In this document: positions 1-10,674 of the stretch, piece after piece
How the letters are laid out: every line of letters begins with the position of its first letter
How positions within the stretch are numbered: position 1 is the first letter of the stretch
Origin: Acephala macrosclerotiorum
Taxonomy: Eukaryota > Ascomycota > Leotiomycetes > Helotiales > Mollisiaceae
Direction: 5' to 3'
Assembly: GCA_014904845.1 (NCBI GenBank)
Contig: MU119786.1
Coordinates: forward strand, 6,517 to 19,385
DNA: 12,869 nucleotides
Program-made: the position numbers and the translations under genes
The notes under the pieces: generated by a model
Seen by the model: the letters and a program-made list of their open reading frames with translations, nothing else
The model's database searches: none
What the model was told of the DNA's origin: nothing

Positions 1-1645
1 ATTAAATCTTCGAAAAAAATAACGAATAAATTTTTATTAAACGTTGTTTTTAAAATAATTAAATTTTTTTACAAAATCTCGAAAACGAAAATATATTAAT
101 ATAAAACGTATAACGTTTACTATAAAAATAAATTTTTAATAAAATTTTTAACTTTCGATTTTTATTTACTTATTATAAAAAGCAATTATATTTTATTCGA
201 AATAATCGATATATAAATCGATAATACGTTTATTTTAAAAAATTAAATTTTTATAAAATTAAAAAACTTTAAATTATAAAAAATTAAATTATTAATTAAA
301 TTTATAAAATTTTTTACATCGAATACTTTTTTATTATTTAACGAATATAAATTAGTAATAAATAAAATCGAAAATAAAATTATATTTTCATAAAAAAAAA
401 TAAAAAAAATATTTAAATTTAATTAATTCGAAATTAAATTTTTATAAATAAACGTATTTTAAATAACGTATTCAAAAAATATATATTAATTTTATTTATT
501 AAACAAAAATTACATACGATATATTAATAATAATTTAATATTAAAATCTCGAGAAAAAATAAAATATAATATTAAATAAACGATTATAATAATAAATAAA
601 TAATTTCGATTATAAATTTTAATTTTTTTATTTAAATTTATATTTAATAAAAATTTTTCTTTTTATAAACGATTTTTTTATTATAAATAAAAACTTTAAT
701 TCGTAAATCGAATACGTTATCGTTTTTAATAATAAAATTTATAATAATAAATAATTCGAATTACAAAGTAATTTAATTTATTAAAATTTAATAAAATATA
801 AAAATATTATTCGTATTATTTTAATTTTTAAATTATACGTAATAATAATAAAAATCGATATAAAAATTACAATTTTTATTATTTTTAATTTTATTATAAA
901 ACGATTAAAATTAAATTTAATTATTGTAATTATTTATATCGATTTTTTTTCTTTTTACGAGTATATAATTAAATTCGATACTATTAAAAAAAAAAGTTTT
1001 ATAATCGATATTATAATTATTAAATAATTGTACGAATATAAATTTTTTTTAAAAATTCGATAAATTATTAAAAGTAATAATTTAATTAATATTATAATTA
1101 AATTTAATATTAATAAATCGTTAAAATCGTTTGTTAATATTAATCGTTTTAATATTAAAATACAAAAATTAATCAATAAAAATAAAAATAATAAAAAAAA
1201 CGATTATTAAAAAAAATAATATTAGAAAAAAAAAACATATAATTAATATTTTTAATATTTTTCGAAAATAAAATTTTCGATTAATTCAAAGATTATAAAT
1301 ATTAAATTTAAATTTTTTTTTTTAAATTTAATTTAATCGATTAAATATTATAATACGTAATAGCAATTAATTTATAATTAGATTTTTTTTTTAATATTCG
1401 ATAATAAAATAACGTATTAATAATTATAATAATACTTTTTTTTATATTTAATTTACGAATTAAAAAAAACGTTTTTTTTTTAAAAAAAAAATTACTAATA
1501 TCGATTTAATTAAATAATCGTTTAAACGATCAATTAAATAATTCGAATTATAATTTTTATTATTTTTAATAATAATTGTTTTAATGTTTATTTTTTAATT
1601 TTACGTTTATTTTATTTAATTATATAAATAAATAAATTCTCTTTT

Positions 1646-1663
1646 AAAAAAAAAAAAAAAAAA
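1646..1663 (+). repeat. Poly(A) tract, 18 bp
   Basis: This is an uninterrupted run of 18 A, the longest homopolymer I noticed. It could be the tail of a dead retroposon or simple slippage in AT-rich DNA. No target-site duplication or recognisable element body is visible beside it. Confidence 0.8.
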
Positions 1664-3222
1664 TTAAATTATTAATATTAAATTAAAATTTTAGTATTTT
1701 ATAATTTGTTTTTAAACGTATTAATAAGTTTTTTAATCGATATAATTAAATATATAATAATAAAAATCTTTTTATTAATAATTAATATAATTTCAAATAA
1801 AAAAAATCGTTAATTAAATTTTATAATATCGAATTTAAATTTTCAAATAACGAGTTTTTTTTTTTAAAACGATCGAATTTTAATAATTAAAATATTAATA
1901 CGAGTAATATTTTTTAAAAAATTATTATTATTGTTTTATATAATTTTTTATAATTATAATAAAATAATAATCGAAATATTTTAATAAATTTTTATATAAA
2001 ATTATTAATATTTTATTATTTTTTATCGTTAAATTATATTATAAATTATATATTAAAAATATAAATATTTAATAAAACGATTATTTTTTAATTTTAAAAA
2101 ATATTTAATTTAATTAATAAATTTAATAAATTTATAATATTAATAAAAAAAGAATTAAAAAACAAAACGCGAAAAATTTATAATTATAATAAAATTCGTT
2201 TAAAAAAATTAAATAAAAAAAATATTTTAATATAAAAAATACGATAATTATTAATTTAATTAATTCGATATTTTTTAATAATAATAAAAATTATTTTTTA
2301 TTTAATTTAAATAAATATATTATTAAAAAAAAAAATCGAAAAAAATTATTTTATATTATTATAATTTTTATCGATTTTAATTTTTCGTTTTTAAAATTTA
2401 TTTATTTATTTATTGTTTTTAAAAAATAAATTTTTAATAAATAATATTTTTTTATTTTAATTATTATTAAAGTTTAATTTTTTATTAATCGATATTAATA
2501 TAAAAATTAATTTTCTTTTTCGAAATAAAAAATATAAAAAACGAATTAAAAATATTTTTATTAATAAAAAATTATAATAAATTTTTTTAAAAAATAATAA
2601 TATTTCAATAATTTAAATAAATATATTTTAAAGTTTTTAAAATTATTTAAATTATATTTTAATAAACGCGAAATTTTTTTTTAAATTATTAATAATATTT
2701 TTTTAAATTTATATTTATTTTAATAAATTTAAATAAAACGATATTAATATTTAATAAAAAAAAAAAAGTATTTTATAAAATATAATATTATTTTAAAAAA
2801 AAAATTATAATATATTTAATATATTTGTATTAATAATTTCGTTATTAATATATGAAAATTTAAAAACATTTAAAATTATAAAATTGTTTTTTTATATTAA
2901 TTAAATATTATAATTTTCAAAAATTTTTATTAGAAATTATATTATTTTCAATATTAAATATTTTTAATATATTTTTTTTTATTATTAAAAAAATAATATT
3001 AATAATAAATTTTATTCGATTTTAATTTTAAAAATATATTAAATTTGTTTTTTTTATAATAAATATAATAAAATTATATATTAATAATTTCGTTTTTATT
3101 ATAAAAATTATTTCGATATAAAAATATTAAATATTTAAAAAAGTATTTTAATAGAATTATAATTTGTAAATATTGAAATTAGTAAAAAATTACTATTTTT
3201 AATTTCGTTATATCGATTAATA

Positions 3223-3245
3223 TAACGATAATATATATATCGTTA
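3223..3245. repeat. Short palindrome with CpG in both arms
   Basis: TAACGATA (3223-3230) is the exact reverse complement of TATCGTTA (3238-3245). The two are separated by 7 bp of alternating AT, giving a 23-bp palindromic segment that could extrude as a cruciform. In such AT-rich DNA palindromes are frequent, but a CpG in each arm makes this one less trivial. Confidence 0.6.
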
Positions 3246-3883
3246 AATTTATCGAGTTTCGATAATACGTTTAATAATTATAATTTTTATAAAAATTATT
3301 ATAAACGGATTAATAACGATACTAATAATAATAATTTATTTTTTTCGTCGTTATTTTTTAAATTTTGATTATAAAAAATTAATAATAAAATGTTAAATAT
3401 TCGTAAAAAAATTATTTGTAAAATTTTAATATAAAATTTTTTTAATAATAATAATTTTGATTTTTAGTTTTTTTTTAAAATATATTATTCGCGCGTTATA
3501 TTAATAAATTAAATAATAATATATTTATATATTATTATTATTACGTTTAAAATAACGATTATTTTAAAGTTTTTTATTATTATATTTATTATAATATATT
3601 CTCGTATATATAATATTAATAAAATATTATTTTATTTAATATTATAAATATATCGTATTATTTATTAAATTAAAATTAATTCGTTCGAATTTTAAAAATT
3701 TATTCGATTGAAATTATATATATTTTAAATAAAAAATTTAATTGAATTATATTATTATAAAAAATAATAATTCGAATAACGAATATATTTCTTTAAAAAT
3801 ATAAAATAAAAATAAAAATTTAAAAAATTTAAAAAAAATAAAACAATTACAAATAATATATAAAATAAAAATATAATATTTTA

Positions 3884-3907
3884 AAACGAACGAATAAACG
3901 AACGAAT
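3884..3907 (+). repeat. 12-bp perfect tandem duplication
   Basis: Two exact adjacent copies of AAACGAACGAAT (3884-3895 and 3896-3907), each carrying two CpG. The identity suggests that the duplication is younger than most of the surrounding decay, or that no C outside CpG was left to mutate. Confidence 0.8.
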
Positions 3908-5540
3908 ATAATATAATATTTATAAATTATTATAATAAAAATTATATTTTATATTTTCAATCGTTAAATTTATAAAATATTTTAAAATCGATAATTAAAT
4001 TTATAAATCGCATACGATAATTTATATTTTAATCGTATAAATTTAATTATATTAAAAGTTTTATTAATAAAATAAAATTACAATCGAAATAAATTTTAAA
4101 AAATTAAATAATTTTTAAAATTTTAATATAATATTATTTAATTTTAAAAAATAAGTTTTAATTAAAATATTAAATTTTTAAAAAATTTAAATAAAAATAA
4201 AAACGTTTATATTCGAAATTTAATATATAAAAATTATTATTTTTTTAAATTAAAAAATTATTAATATATAATTTCGAACGAAAAACGTAAAAAAAAATAA
4301 AACGATATATTTTTCAAATTTTATTATTAATTATTTTATCGTTTTATTAATTATTTTGTTTTTTTATTTTGAAATTTTATTAATTTATATTTATAATAAT
4401 ATTTTTATTATTATTTCTTATTATATTTTTTTTTAAATTATATTTTTAAATTTTTTTTTAATATTATTATTTAATAATTAAATAAATAATACAATTATTT
4501 AATATAAATATAAAATTTAAATAAAACGAATTTTATATTATAAAATCGCCGTAAAAAGCGTATTAATTAATAAATAATAATAAATTTATTTTTCGATTTT
4601 TTCGATCGAAATAATATATTTATAAAATATAAAAAATATTTTATTATTTTTTATAAAACAAATAATCTTAAATATAATTACAAAAATAATAATTTAATAA
4701 TAATAAATTTTTACGATTTATATCGCGAATAAATAATTAAAATAAATAAAATAATTTTAAGTTTATTATATTCGAAAAATTATATTATATTAATATTATC
4801 GATATTATATAATAAATTAAATAAAAAAAATTTATATCGTATTAATTAAATCGATTTTTTTAAAAAAAACGCGATTAATACAAATTTAAAACTATATAAT
4901 AAAAAATTATACTTTAAAAACTTTTACTTTTGATCGAATTAATAAAATTTTTATCGTTTTTCGAAAATTTTATATCGTTTATATTTTTTTTTATATAAAT
5001 ATTTATATTATAATATTATAAAAAGTTTTTATTATATATTGTTATTAATAAATTTAAAAATAATTTTTAATTAAATATTATTATTTTTAAATGAAATCCA
5101 ATTTAAAAATAGAATAAATTTATTTTTATTAGATATATTATTGATTATTTAATAAAAATTAAACTTTTTACGAGATATTATATATTAACGATTAATTATA
5201 CGTAGAAATTCTAACGATTTTATAAAAACGTATAATATAAAATTTATATAAAATTTGAATAATTATTTTTTCGAGATTGAAAAATAAAATCGTTTAATAA
5301 AATTAATAAAAAAAAATAAAAAATTTATTTTATTATTAATTTTAAAATTAAATATATTTTTCGAATTAAATATCAATATAATATTTAACGATATTATAAT
5401 AAAAAAAAAATAAAAAAAAAAAAATTTAAATCGATTTTAAATAATAATAATATAATATTAAATAAATATATTTAAATAATAATAAATATAATTTACGAAA
5501 AAAAAAATTAAATACGAATAATAAAAAAAAAATAATTGCA

Positions 5541-5564
5541 AAAAATAAAAATAAAAATAAAAAT
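5541..5564 (+). repeat. (AAAAAT)4 microsatellite
   Basis: Four perfect AAAAAT units in a row, within a longer A-rich tract. This is a simple-sequence repeat; no function is implied. Confidence 0.85.
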
Positions 5565-6125
5565 AATTAAAAAAATTCGATAAAAAATCGTATATAATAA
5601 ATAGAAAAAAAATATTATATTAATAATTCGTAATAATTAATATCGTTAAAAAATAATAAAATTTATATTATTTATTAATTTTAAATTATAATATATTTTT
5701 TAATTTATTATATTACTAATAAAATATAAATTAAAAAATATTTTTTATAAATTTAATTATAATTTTATTTTTATTTTTTTATTAATAAAATATTAATTAT
5801 AAAATTTAATATGTATTATAAAAAATTACGACGAAAAACGATTATAAAATATAATTATTTTTTAATACGAGTTTTTTATATAATAATTAATTATTAATAT
5901 ATTATTTAATTACGAATTATAATTTAAAAAAAAAAAAATTTAAAATTTAATAAAAAAATTTCAAAAAAATTTCAAAATAAAAAAAATAATTTAAAAATTT
6001 AAATATATAAATTAATTTATTATTACAAAAAAAAATACGAAATTTATAATATAAATTATAATTAAAATTATTAATATTATATTTATAATTATAAAAAATA
6101 TTAATAAATTTATTATAAAAAACAA

Positions 6126-6179
6126 TATATAATTTTTTGAATTTTTTAAATTTTTTAAAAATTTTTAAAGAATTATATA
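6126..6179. repeat. Imperfect 54-bp AT hairpin
   Basis: TATATAATT (6126-6134) pairs perfectly with AATTATATA (6171-6179). Inside, most positions continue to pair, with G-T oppositions at 6135/6170 and 6139/6166. Those two oppositions are what a C-to-T change in one arm of an originally perfect inverted repeat would leave. It may be a worn foldback element, or chance in AT-rich DNA. Confidence 0.45.
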
Positions 6180-6513
6180 ATTAAAAAACTAAAATAAATT
6201 TTTTTTTTAATATAATATTATTTAAATACTTAAAATAAAAACGTATTTAATAATTTTACGATCGCGATTTTTATTAAATACGATTATATTTTATTAATTT
6301 ACGTAATAATAAATTAATAAAATTATTTAAAATTTAAAATTTGAAAATATTTAATTAAATTTCAATTTATTTACAAATTTTATATAATTTAAATTAATTA
6401 ATAAAAATTATAAATTAATTATAATTATAAAATTTTAATATTTTTTATTAAAATAATTATATATTATTTCGAGAGTTTTAAATTATTTCTATGAGTACAA
6501 TATTAATTTAATA

Positions 6514-6521
6514 GTCACGTG
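6514..6521. promoter_or_regulatory. CACGTG E-box (GTCACGTG)
   Basis: GTCACGTG contains the palindrome CACGTG, the core recognised by fungal bHLH proteins such as Cbf1. It also fits the budding-yeast centromere element CDEI consensus RTCACRTG. No CDEIII-like motif is visible nearby, and the sequence to its right is not the AT-rich CDEII, so a point centromere is not supported. Binding is a possibility only. Confidence 0.25.
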
Positions 6522-6530
6522 CGACACTAG

Positions 6531-6547
6531 GCCAGATCGAGACTAGC
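6531..6547 (+). promoter_or_regulatory. Candidate Pol III B-box / tRNA T-arm-like stem-loop
   Basis: GCCAG (6531-6535) and CTAGC (6543-6547) form a 5-bp stem with one C-A mismatch that a G-to-A change would create. They enclose a 7-nt loop, ATCGAGA. The segment 6535-6543 fits the B-box consensus GWTCRANNC exactly. The loop keeps T55, C56, a purine at 57 and A58, and the closing G53-C61 pair of a tRNA T-arm, but position 54 is A rather than T. I find no matching acceptor strand, anticodon arm or convincing A-box upstream, so this is not an intact tRNA. It could be a fragment of a tRNA or a tRNA-derived SINE, or coincidence: by simple probability a B-box match on either strand of 55 bp occurs by chance in a few percent of cases. 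Confidence 0.3.
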
Positions 6548-6574
6548 GCCGCTTGCACTAAAGTTGAGATTATA

Positions 6575-6580
6575 TTTTTT
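6575..6580 (+). terminator. T6 run downstream of the candidate B-box
   Basis: Six T begin about 30 bp after the B-box-like element, a spacing compatible with an RNA polymerase III terminator. Runs of T are very common in this window, so the run has weight only if the B-box is real. Confidence 0.15.
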
Positions 6581-6880
6581 AATTTTTACGCGTTTATTAA
6601 ATTTAAAACTTATAATTAATTAACGAATTATTTAATTTATTTATTTATTTCATTTTTAATTTATTATTAACAATAAGTATTTCTAATAATATTAATACTA
6701 ATTAGTAATTATTTAATTAATTACGAAGTAATTAATTTATAAAAAAAAAATATATTTTTAAATAATTTATTTTTTATAAAAAAATATTTAAAATAATTAA
6801 TATATTTTTAAAATAAACGAAAATTTATAAAAACGTATTAAAAATATTAAAAATATTAAAAATTTAAAAAAAATAATACG

Positions 6881-6967
6881 AAAACGATTTTAAATTTACG
6901 TTTTTTACGTAAAATAATAATATTTATAAAAAACGAATAAAAAAATATAAAAACGATTTTAAATTTA
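6881..6967 (+). repeat. Direct repeat, 18 bp at 69-bp spacing
   Basis: AAAACGATTTTAAATTTA occurs at 6881-6898 and again, exactly, at 6950-6967. The sequence before each copy is loosely similar (A-rich, with ATTTATAAAAA and ACG motifs between 6815 and 6950), so this may be a worn tandem duplication of about 70-100 bp. The embedded CpG argues mildly against pure chance. Confidence 0.5.
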
Positions 6968-9710
6968 TATTAAAAATAAATTTTTAAAATTTTTTTTATA
7001 TTTCTATTTATTATTTAATCGAAAACGTATAAATATTAATAATAATATTTATTTGAATTCGAATTAAAATTTTTAATTTTTTTATTTATTATATAATTAT
7101 TTTTTAAAATTAAATTTTTTTATAATAAAAATAAATAAAAAAAAAATTTCGATTTTACGAACGAAAAAAATTTTAACGAAAAAATATTAAATAAATATAT
7201 TTTTTATTATTTTAAAATATATAAAAAAAAATTTAAAATTTTTTTAAAAATTATTCGTAAAAAATTTTATATTTAATATATAAAAATTTTATATATCGTT
7301 TATAAAAATTTTTATATATTTACGAAATTTAAATATTGAAAAATAAAAAATTTATTATCGATAATTTAAAAAAAGTTTTTTAATAAAAAAAAATTTATAA
7401 ATAAATATAAATAAAAATCGTTAATTAATTAAAAAATAATTTTTTTTTTCAATAAAATTGATTAATTTAATTAATAAATCAAAGTATTTTAATATTAATA
7501 TTTAATAATTAAAATATAATTATTTTTACGATTTTAATTATTAATATAAATTATTTTATTACGAATACGATTATTTTTACGATTATTTTTTATATTTTTA
7601 TTATTATTATTTTTTTTATAAATATAAATTTATTTAATATAATATAAAATATTTAATTTATTTATTAATAATTTTCTTAATAATAATCGAATTAATACAA
7701 TAATATATAAAATATTTTTATTAAATTATTTACAAATTTAATAAAAATTTATACGAATAATAAAAAGTATAATAAAAAATTATACGATATTTTTAATTGT
7801 AAATTATCGATTTTTTATAATTATTATAATAAAATCGAATTATTTTAAAATTAATACAATAAAGTATTTTTTATTAATTTTATAAAACGTATAAACGTAT
7901 TTTATTTTAATAGATTTTTAAAAAGAAATTTCGATTTTATTATATTAATAATAATAATAAAATTTATTTTAAAATTAAAAAAAATTATTAATTATATATA
8001 TTTTTATAAAAAAAATTTTTTGTAAAAATTATTACGATTAATTTAATAAAAATTAAATTAAAATATTTATAAATATTTTTCGATTAATTTTAAAAAATCT
8101 AATTAAATTTATTATTAAAATATTAAACGAAATATAATTTGTGAAATCAAATTATTAACGTTTATTGAAATATTAAAAAATTTTATTTTATTTTTTATAA
8201 ATTTATTAATATTTTTAAAAACGTTTATATTAAATTGCGATTAATAATAAGTATTACGACGCGATTACGTAAAATATAATAATATAATTTAAATTTTATT
8301 TTTTAAAATTAAAAAAAAAATGAACTCGATTAAAATTAAATTAATTATATTTATAAAAAACGTAATCGAAAATAAAATCGAGAATATTAAAATTGAAAAA
8401 ACTTTTGAAATAAATATTATAAAAATTATAGATTTTAAAAAAGATTATATTAAAAAAAAAATTATATTTATAATAAATCGAAATATTAATTTATAAAATA
8501 TATAATAAAAAAACGATAATAAATATATATAAAATTTCAATAGTAAATTTAATATATAATAAATCGAAATATTATAATAATTTATTATTAAAATTTTTTC
8601 GTTAAAATCGAAAAAATAAAAAATTTATTAATTACTAATAAATATAAAAATAAAAAACGAAAATAAAAATTATTTTATTAAATTTAAAAAAATTGATAAT
8701 ACGTAAATAATAATTATTTTAAATAATTAATTTATTCGTTATATTATTACGAGAAAAAATATATTTAATATTTTATTATTATAATTCGAATTACTCGAAT
8801 CGAATTAATATTTATTTTTTATTTTCGAAAATCGATATTTTTTAAAAGTTTTTTAAAGGATTATATCGAATAATAAAATCGTCAAAATATTAATTATTAA
8901 TTAATCGCAATTTATAATATTATCAAAAATTAATATTAGTATTTAATTAAATATATTTATTATTGAAATTTATAAAATTCATTTTAATAAAAATATTATT
9001 TTATCGTAAGAAATTATTCGAATTAATATTTTATTAAATATTATTATTTTTTACGTTATTTTTATAAATATACTTTTTTTATTTTATATTTAAAATATAA
9101 ATATTATAAATATAAAATTCGATAATTTAAAAAATATTTTAATTTAAAGAAATAAAATCGTTTTTATTATAAAAAAATAAAATTATTTATAAATATTATT
9201 ATATTAATTAAAAAAAATTTAATTTAAAATTATTTTATTAATATAAAATTATATTAATTATATAAACGTTTTAATTATTTATCGATATAACGTTTTATAA
9301 AAACTTTTTAACGAGTTAATTATAATATAAATATTAAATATATTTAGTATTTTATTAAATATTATTATTATTATTAAATGTATAAATAATTACTTAGAAA
9401 ATTTAAATTTATTTTATAAAATAATTATAAGTTTAATTACTCGATTATTATCGACGTTTTATATTTAAATAAAAAACTAATTTTATAAATAATAAACTCG
9501 TTTATAGTATTTTAAATTATTAGATTTATAAAAAATATATTTACGAAAATAATATAAAATATATTATATATATATTAAATCGATATATATTAAAAACTAT
9601 TTAATTATTAATTTTAAAAATTAATATTAATACTTTTTATAATAAACGATTTTATTTAAATTTAATCGAAATATTCAAATACAACGATTTAATTAATTTA
9701 TTAAAGAATT

Positions 9711-9780
9711 TTATAATTACGAGACTTCGAAATAATAAGTAATCGTTTTAATAAAAAATATTAAAATCTCGTAATTATAA
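9711..9780. repeat. Foldback inverted repeat, 20-bp arms
   Basis: TTATAATTACGAGA (9711-9724) is the exact reverse complement of 9767-9780. Pairing extends inward to 9730/9761 if three mismatches are allowed (GAGACTTCGA against GAGATTTTAA when the right arm is reversed). All three are transitions: C/T, C/T and G/A. This is what C-to-T decay of a once longer perfect inverted repeat would give. The loop is 30 bp. It may be the end of a small foldback or MITE-like element; no target-site duplication is evident. Confidence 0.6.
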
Positions 9781-9946
9781 TTACATTTACAATTTTCATT
9801 TATTAATTAATTTAAATTGTATAAAATTTATAAATAAATTGAAACTTAATTAAATACTATTAAATTTCGAGTTTTAAGCGATTTTATTAATTCGTTATTA
9901 TATAAATCAAAAAAATATAATCGTACTTAATAAAAATCGCAATCGT

Positions 9947-10604
9947 AAAACTATTTAAATGCGTTTCTATTTTAAGTATTAAAATGTTAATATATTAAAT
10001 TTTATTTTTATTAAATATTTAATTGTATAATTTTTAAAAAAAAGTTTAAAAAGTCTTTTTTTAATAAATATAATCGTAATAAGTATTTATAATTAATAAA
10101 ATTAATCGTAATAATTTAATATAAAAAACGAGAATTTTAAAAAGTATTTTTTTAATATAAAACTCTATTGAAAGTATATTTTTATTTAAAGCGTTAAAGT
10201 ATTTATTTAGTACTATAATTGCGTAGTTTTCGAGAAAAGTTTTAAAGAATTTTTTTTTGAAATTATATACTAAATAAAGTAATTCAAATTAATTAAATTG
10301 ATCGTAGTAATTTAATATAAAAAACGAAAATCTTAAAAAGTATTTTTTTAGTATAAAATTTTATTAAAAATACGTTTATACTTAAAGTACTAAAATAACA
10401 ATACACGAAAATTCATTTTATTAGTTTTACAATTGCGCAATTTTAAAAAAAAAATTTTAAAAAGTTTTTTCTTAAAATTATATATTAAATAAAATAATTT
10501 AAATTAATTAAATCGATTATAATAATTAAATATAAAACGATAATCTCAAAAAATATTCTTTTAATAATATAAAACTCTATAATGCGTTTTTATTTTAAGT
10601 ATTT
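9947..10604 (+). repeat. Tandem array of ~196-216 bp units (3 full plus a partial)
   Basis: Unit starts, each at an AAAACT- or AAAATT-type anchor, are 9947, 10159, 10355 and 10571, giving unit lengths of 212, 196 and 216 bp. A second anchor of the form GCGTTTCTATTTTAAGTATT recurs, diverged, at 9961, 10176, 10372 and 10584. A third, AATTGCGCAATTTT-like, occurs at 10021, 10217 and 10431. Unit ends share ATCGTAATAATTTAAT- and AAAAAGTATTTTTTTA-like blocks. The fourth unit breaks off near 10604. The units are AT-rich but keep more non-CpG C and G than the deserts. No open frame is conserved among them, so this is satellite-like DNA, perhaps the internal tandem part of a dead element. A more degraded copy may precede 9947. 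Confidence 0.75.
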
Positions 10605-10674
10605 AAAAACTTATTAATTTATCGATTTAATTATTCAATAAAATTTTAAATTATTATTTCAATAATTATATCAA

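Larger units (their letters stand above)
1..6513. other. Gene-free AT desert with surviving CpG (RIP-like decay)
   Basis: No gene is visible in this stretch. The DNA is about 90% A+T, and most remaining C and G lie in CpG, usually as TCGA, ACGA, ACGT or TCGT. In 1-600 I count 21 CpG, 7 CpA, 8 CpT and no CpC. Stops, mostly TAA, break all frames within a few dozen codons. Loss of C on both strands outside CpG is what heavy repeat-induced point mutation or another bidirectional cytosine deamination would leave, so this is probably dead repeat sequence in fungal heterochromatin. I could not recognise a parent transposon even when reading through TAA and TAG as possible former Gln or Trp codons. 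Rare less-mutated spots include ACGG near 3304, CGCGCG near 3490, GCCG near 4548 and TCC near 5098. An alternative is a naturally AT-extreme genome, but that does not explain the CpG excess. Confidence 0.6.
6514..6568. other. Unmutated GC-rich island (about 56% G+C)
   Basis: These 55 bp contain 31 G or C, in a window that is otherwise about 10% G+C. The island includes GG, CC, GCC and many CpA and TpG steps that are nearly absent elsewhere. Its edges are abrupt: AT-only sequence ends just before 6514 and resumes right after 6568. It is too short to be a gene, and no protein can be read through it. It holds a near-repeat with 16-bp spacing, CGACACTAG (6522-6530) and CGAGACTAG (6538-6546). It also holds GTCACGTG at 6514-6521 and a T-arm-like stem-loop at 6531-6547. 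Possible origins are a late insertion or captured filler DNA that arrived after the region was mutated, a conserved functional site, a remnant of a Pol III gene, or an assembly or adaptor artefact. The sequence alone cannot decide between them. Confidence 0.9.
6569..9946. other. Second AT desert, no genes
   Basis: The stretch has the same composition as the left part: mostly A and T with isolated CpG. No gene, RNA or recognisable transposon domain can be read. CpG-dense spots include 8251-8275 (ACGACGCG followed by ACG), and AGG at 8858 is a rare GG. An ATG-started open frame of 58 codons at 8320-8496 is within chance expectation. Non-CpG C and G appear to become more frequent after about 9400, so the mutation load may be lighter toward the tandem array. 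Confidence 0.6.

Noticed and set aside
880..1000. Possible remnant of a retroelement integrase read through stops (YIDFFSFL-like)
   Set aside because: Spacing and surrounding residues do not match Ty3/gypsy or copia integrase patterns, and some required changes would be transversions.
955..1176. Minus-strand open frame of 73 codons
   Set aside because: At about 90% A+T a random codon is a stop with probability near 0.11, so one frame of this length is expected by chance in 12.9 kb over six frames. The translation is low-complexity Ile, Leu, Asn, Lys and Phe with no motif.
6483..6555. A complete tRNA gene around the T-arm-like structure
   Set aside because: There is no complementary acceptor strand, no anticodon arm at the required distance and no A-box; only the T-arm part fits.
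6514..6600. Budding-yeast-type point centromere (CDEI match)
   Set aside because: No CDEIII (CCG-centred) motif nearby, and the sequence to the right of the CDEI-like motif is GC-rich rather than AT-rich CDEII.
8320..8496. Plus-strand ATG frame of 58 codons with several Glu and Asp codons
   Set aside because: It has a somewhat more protein-like composition than the others, but several frames of this length are expected by chance. No family is recognisable, and no conserved neighbour or start signal supports it.
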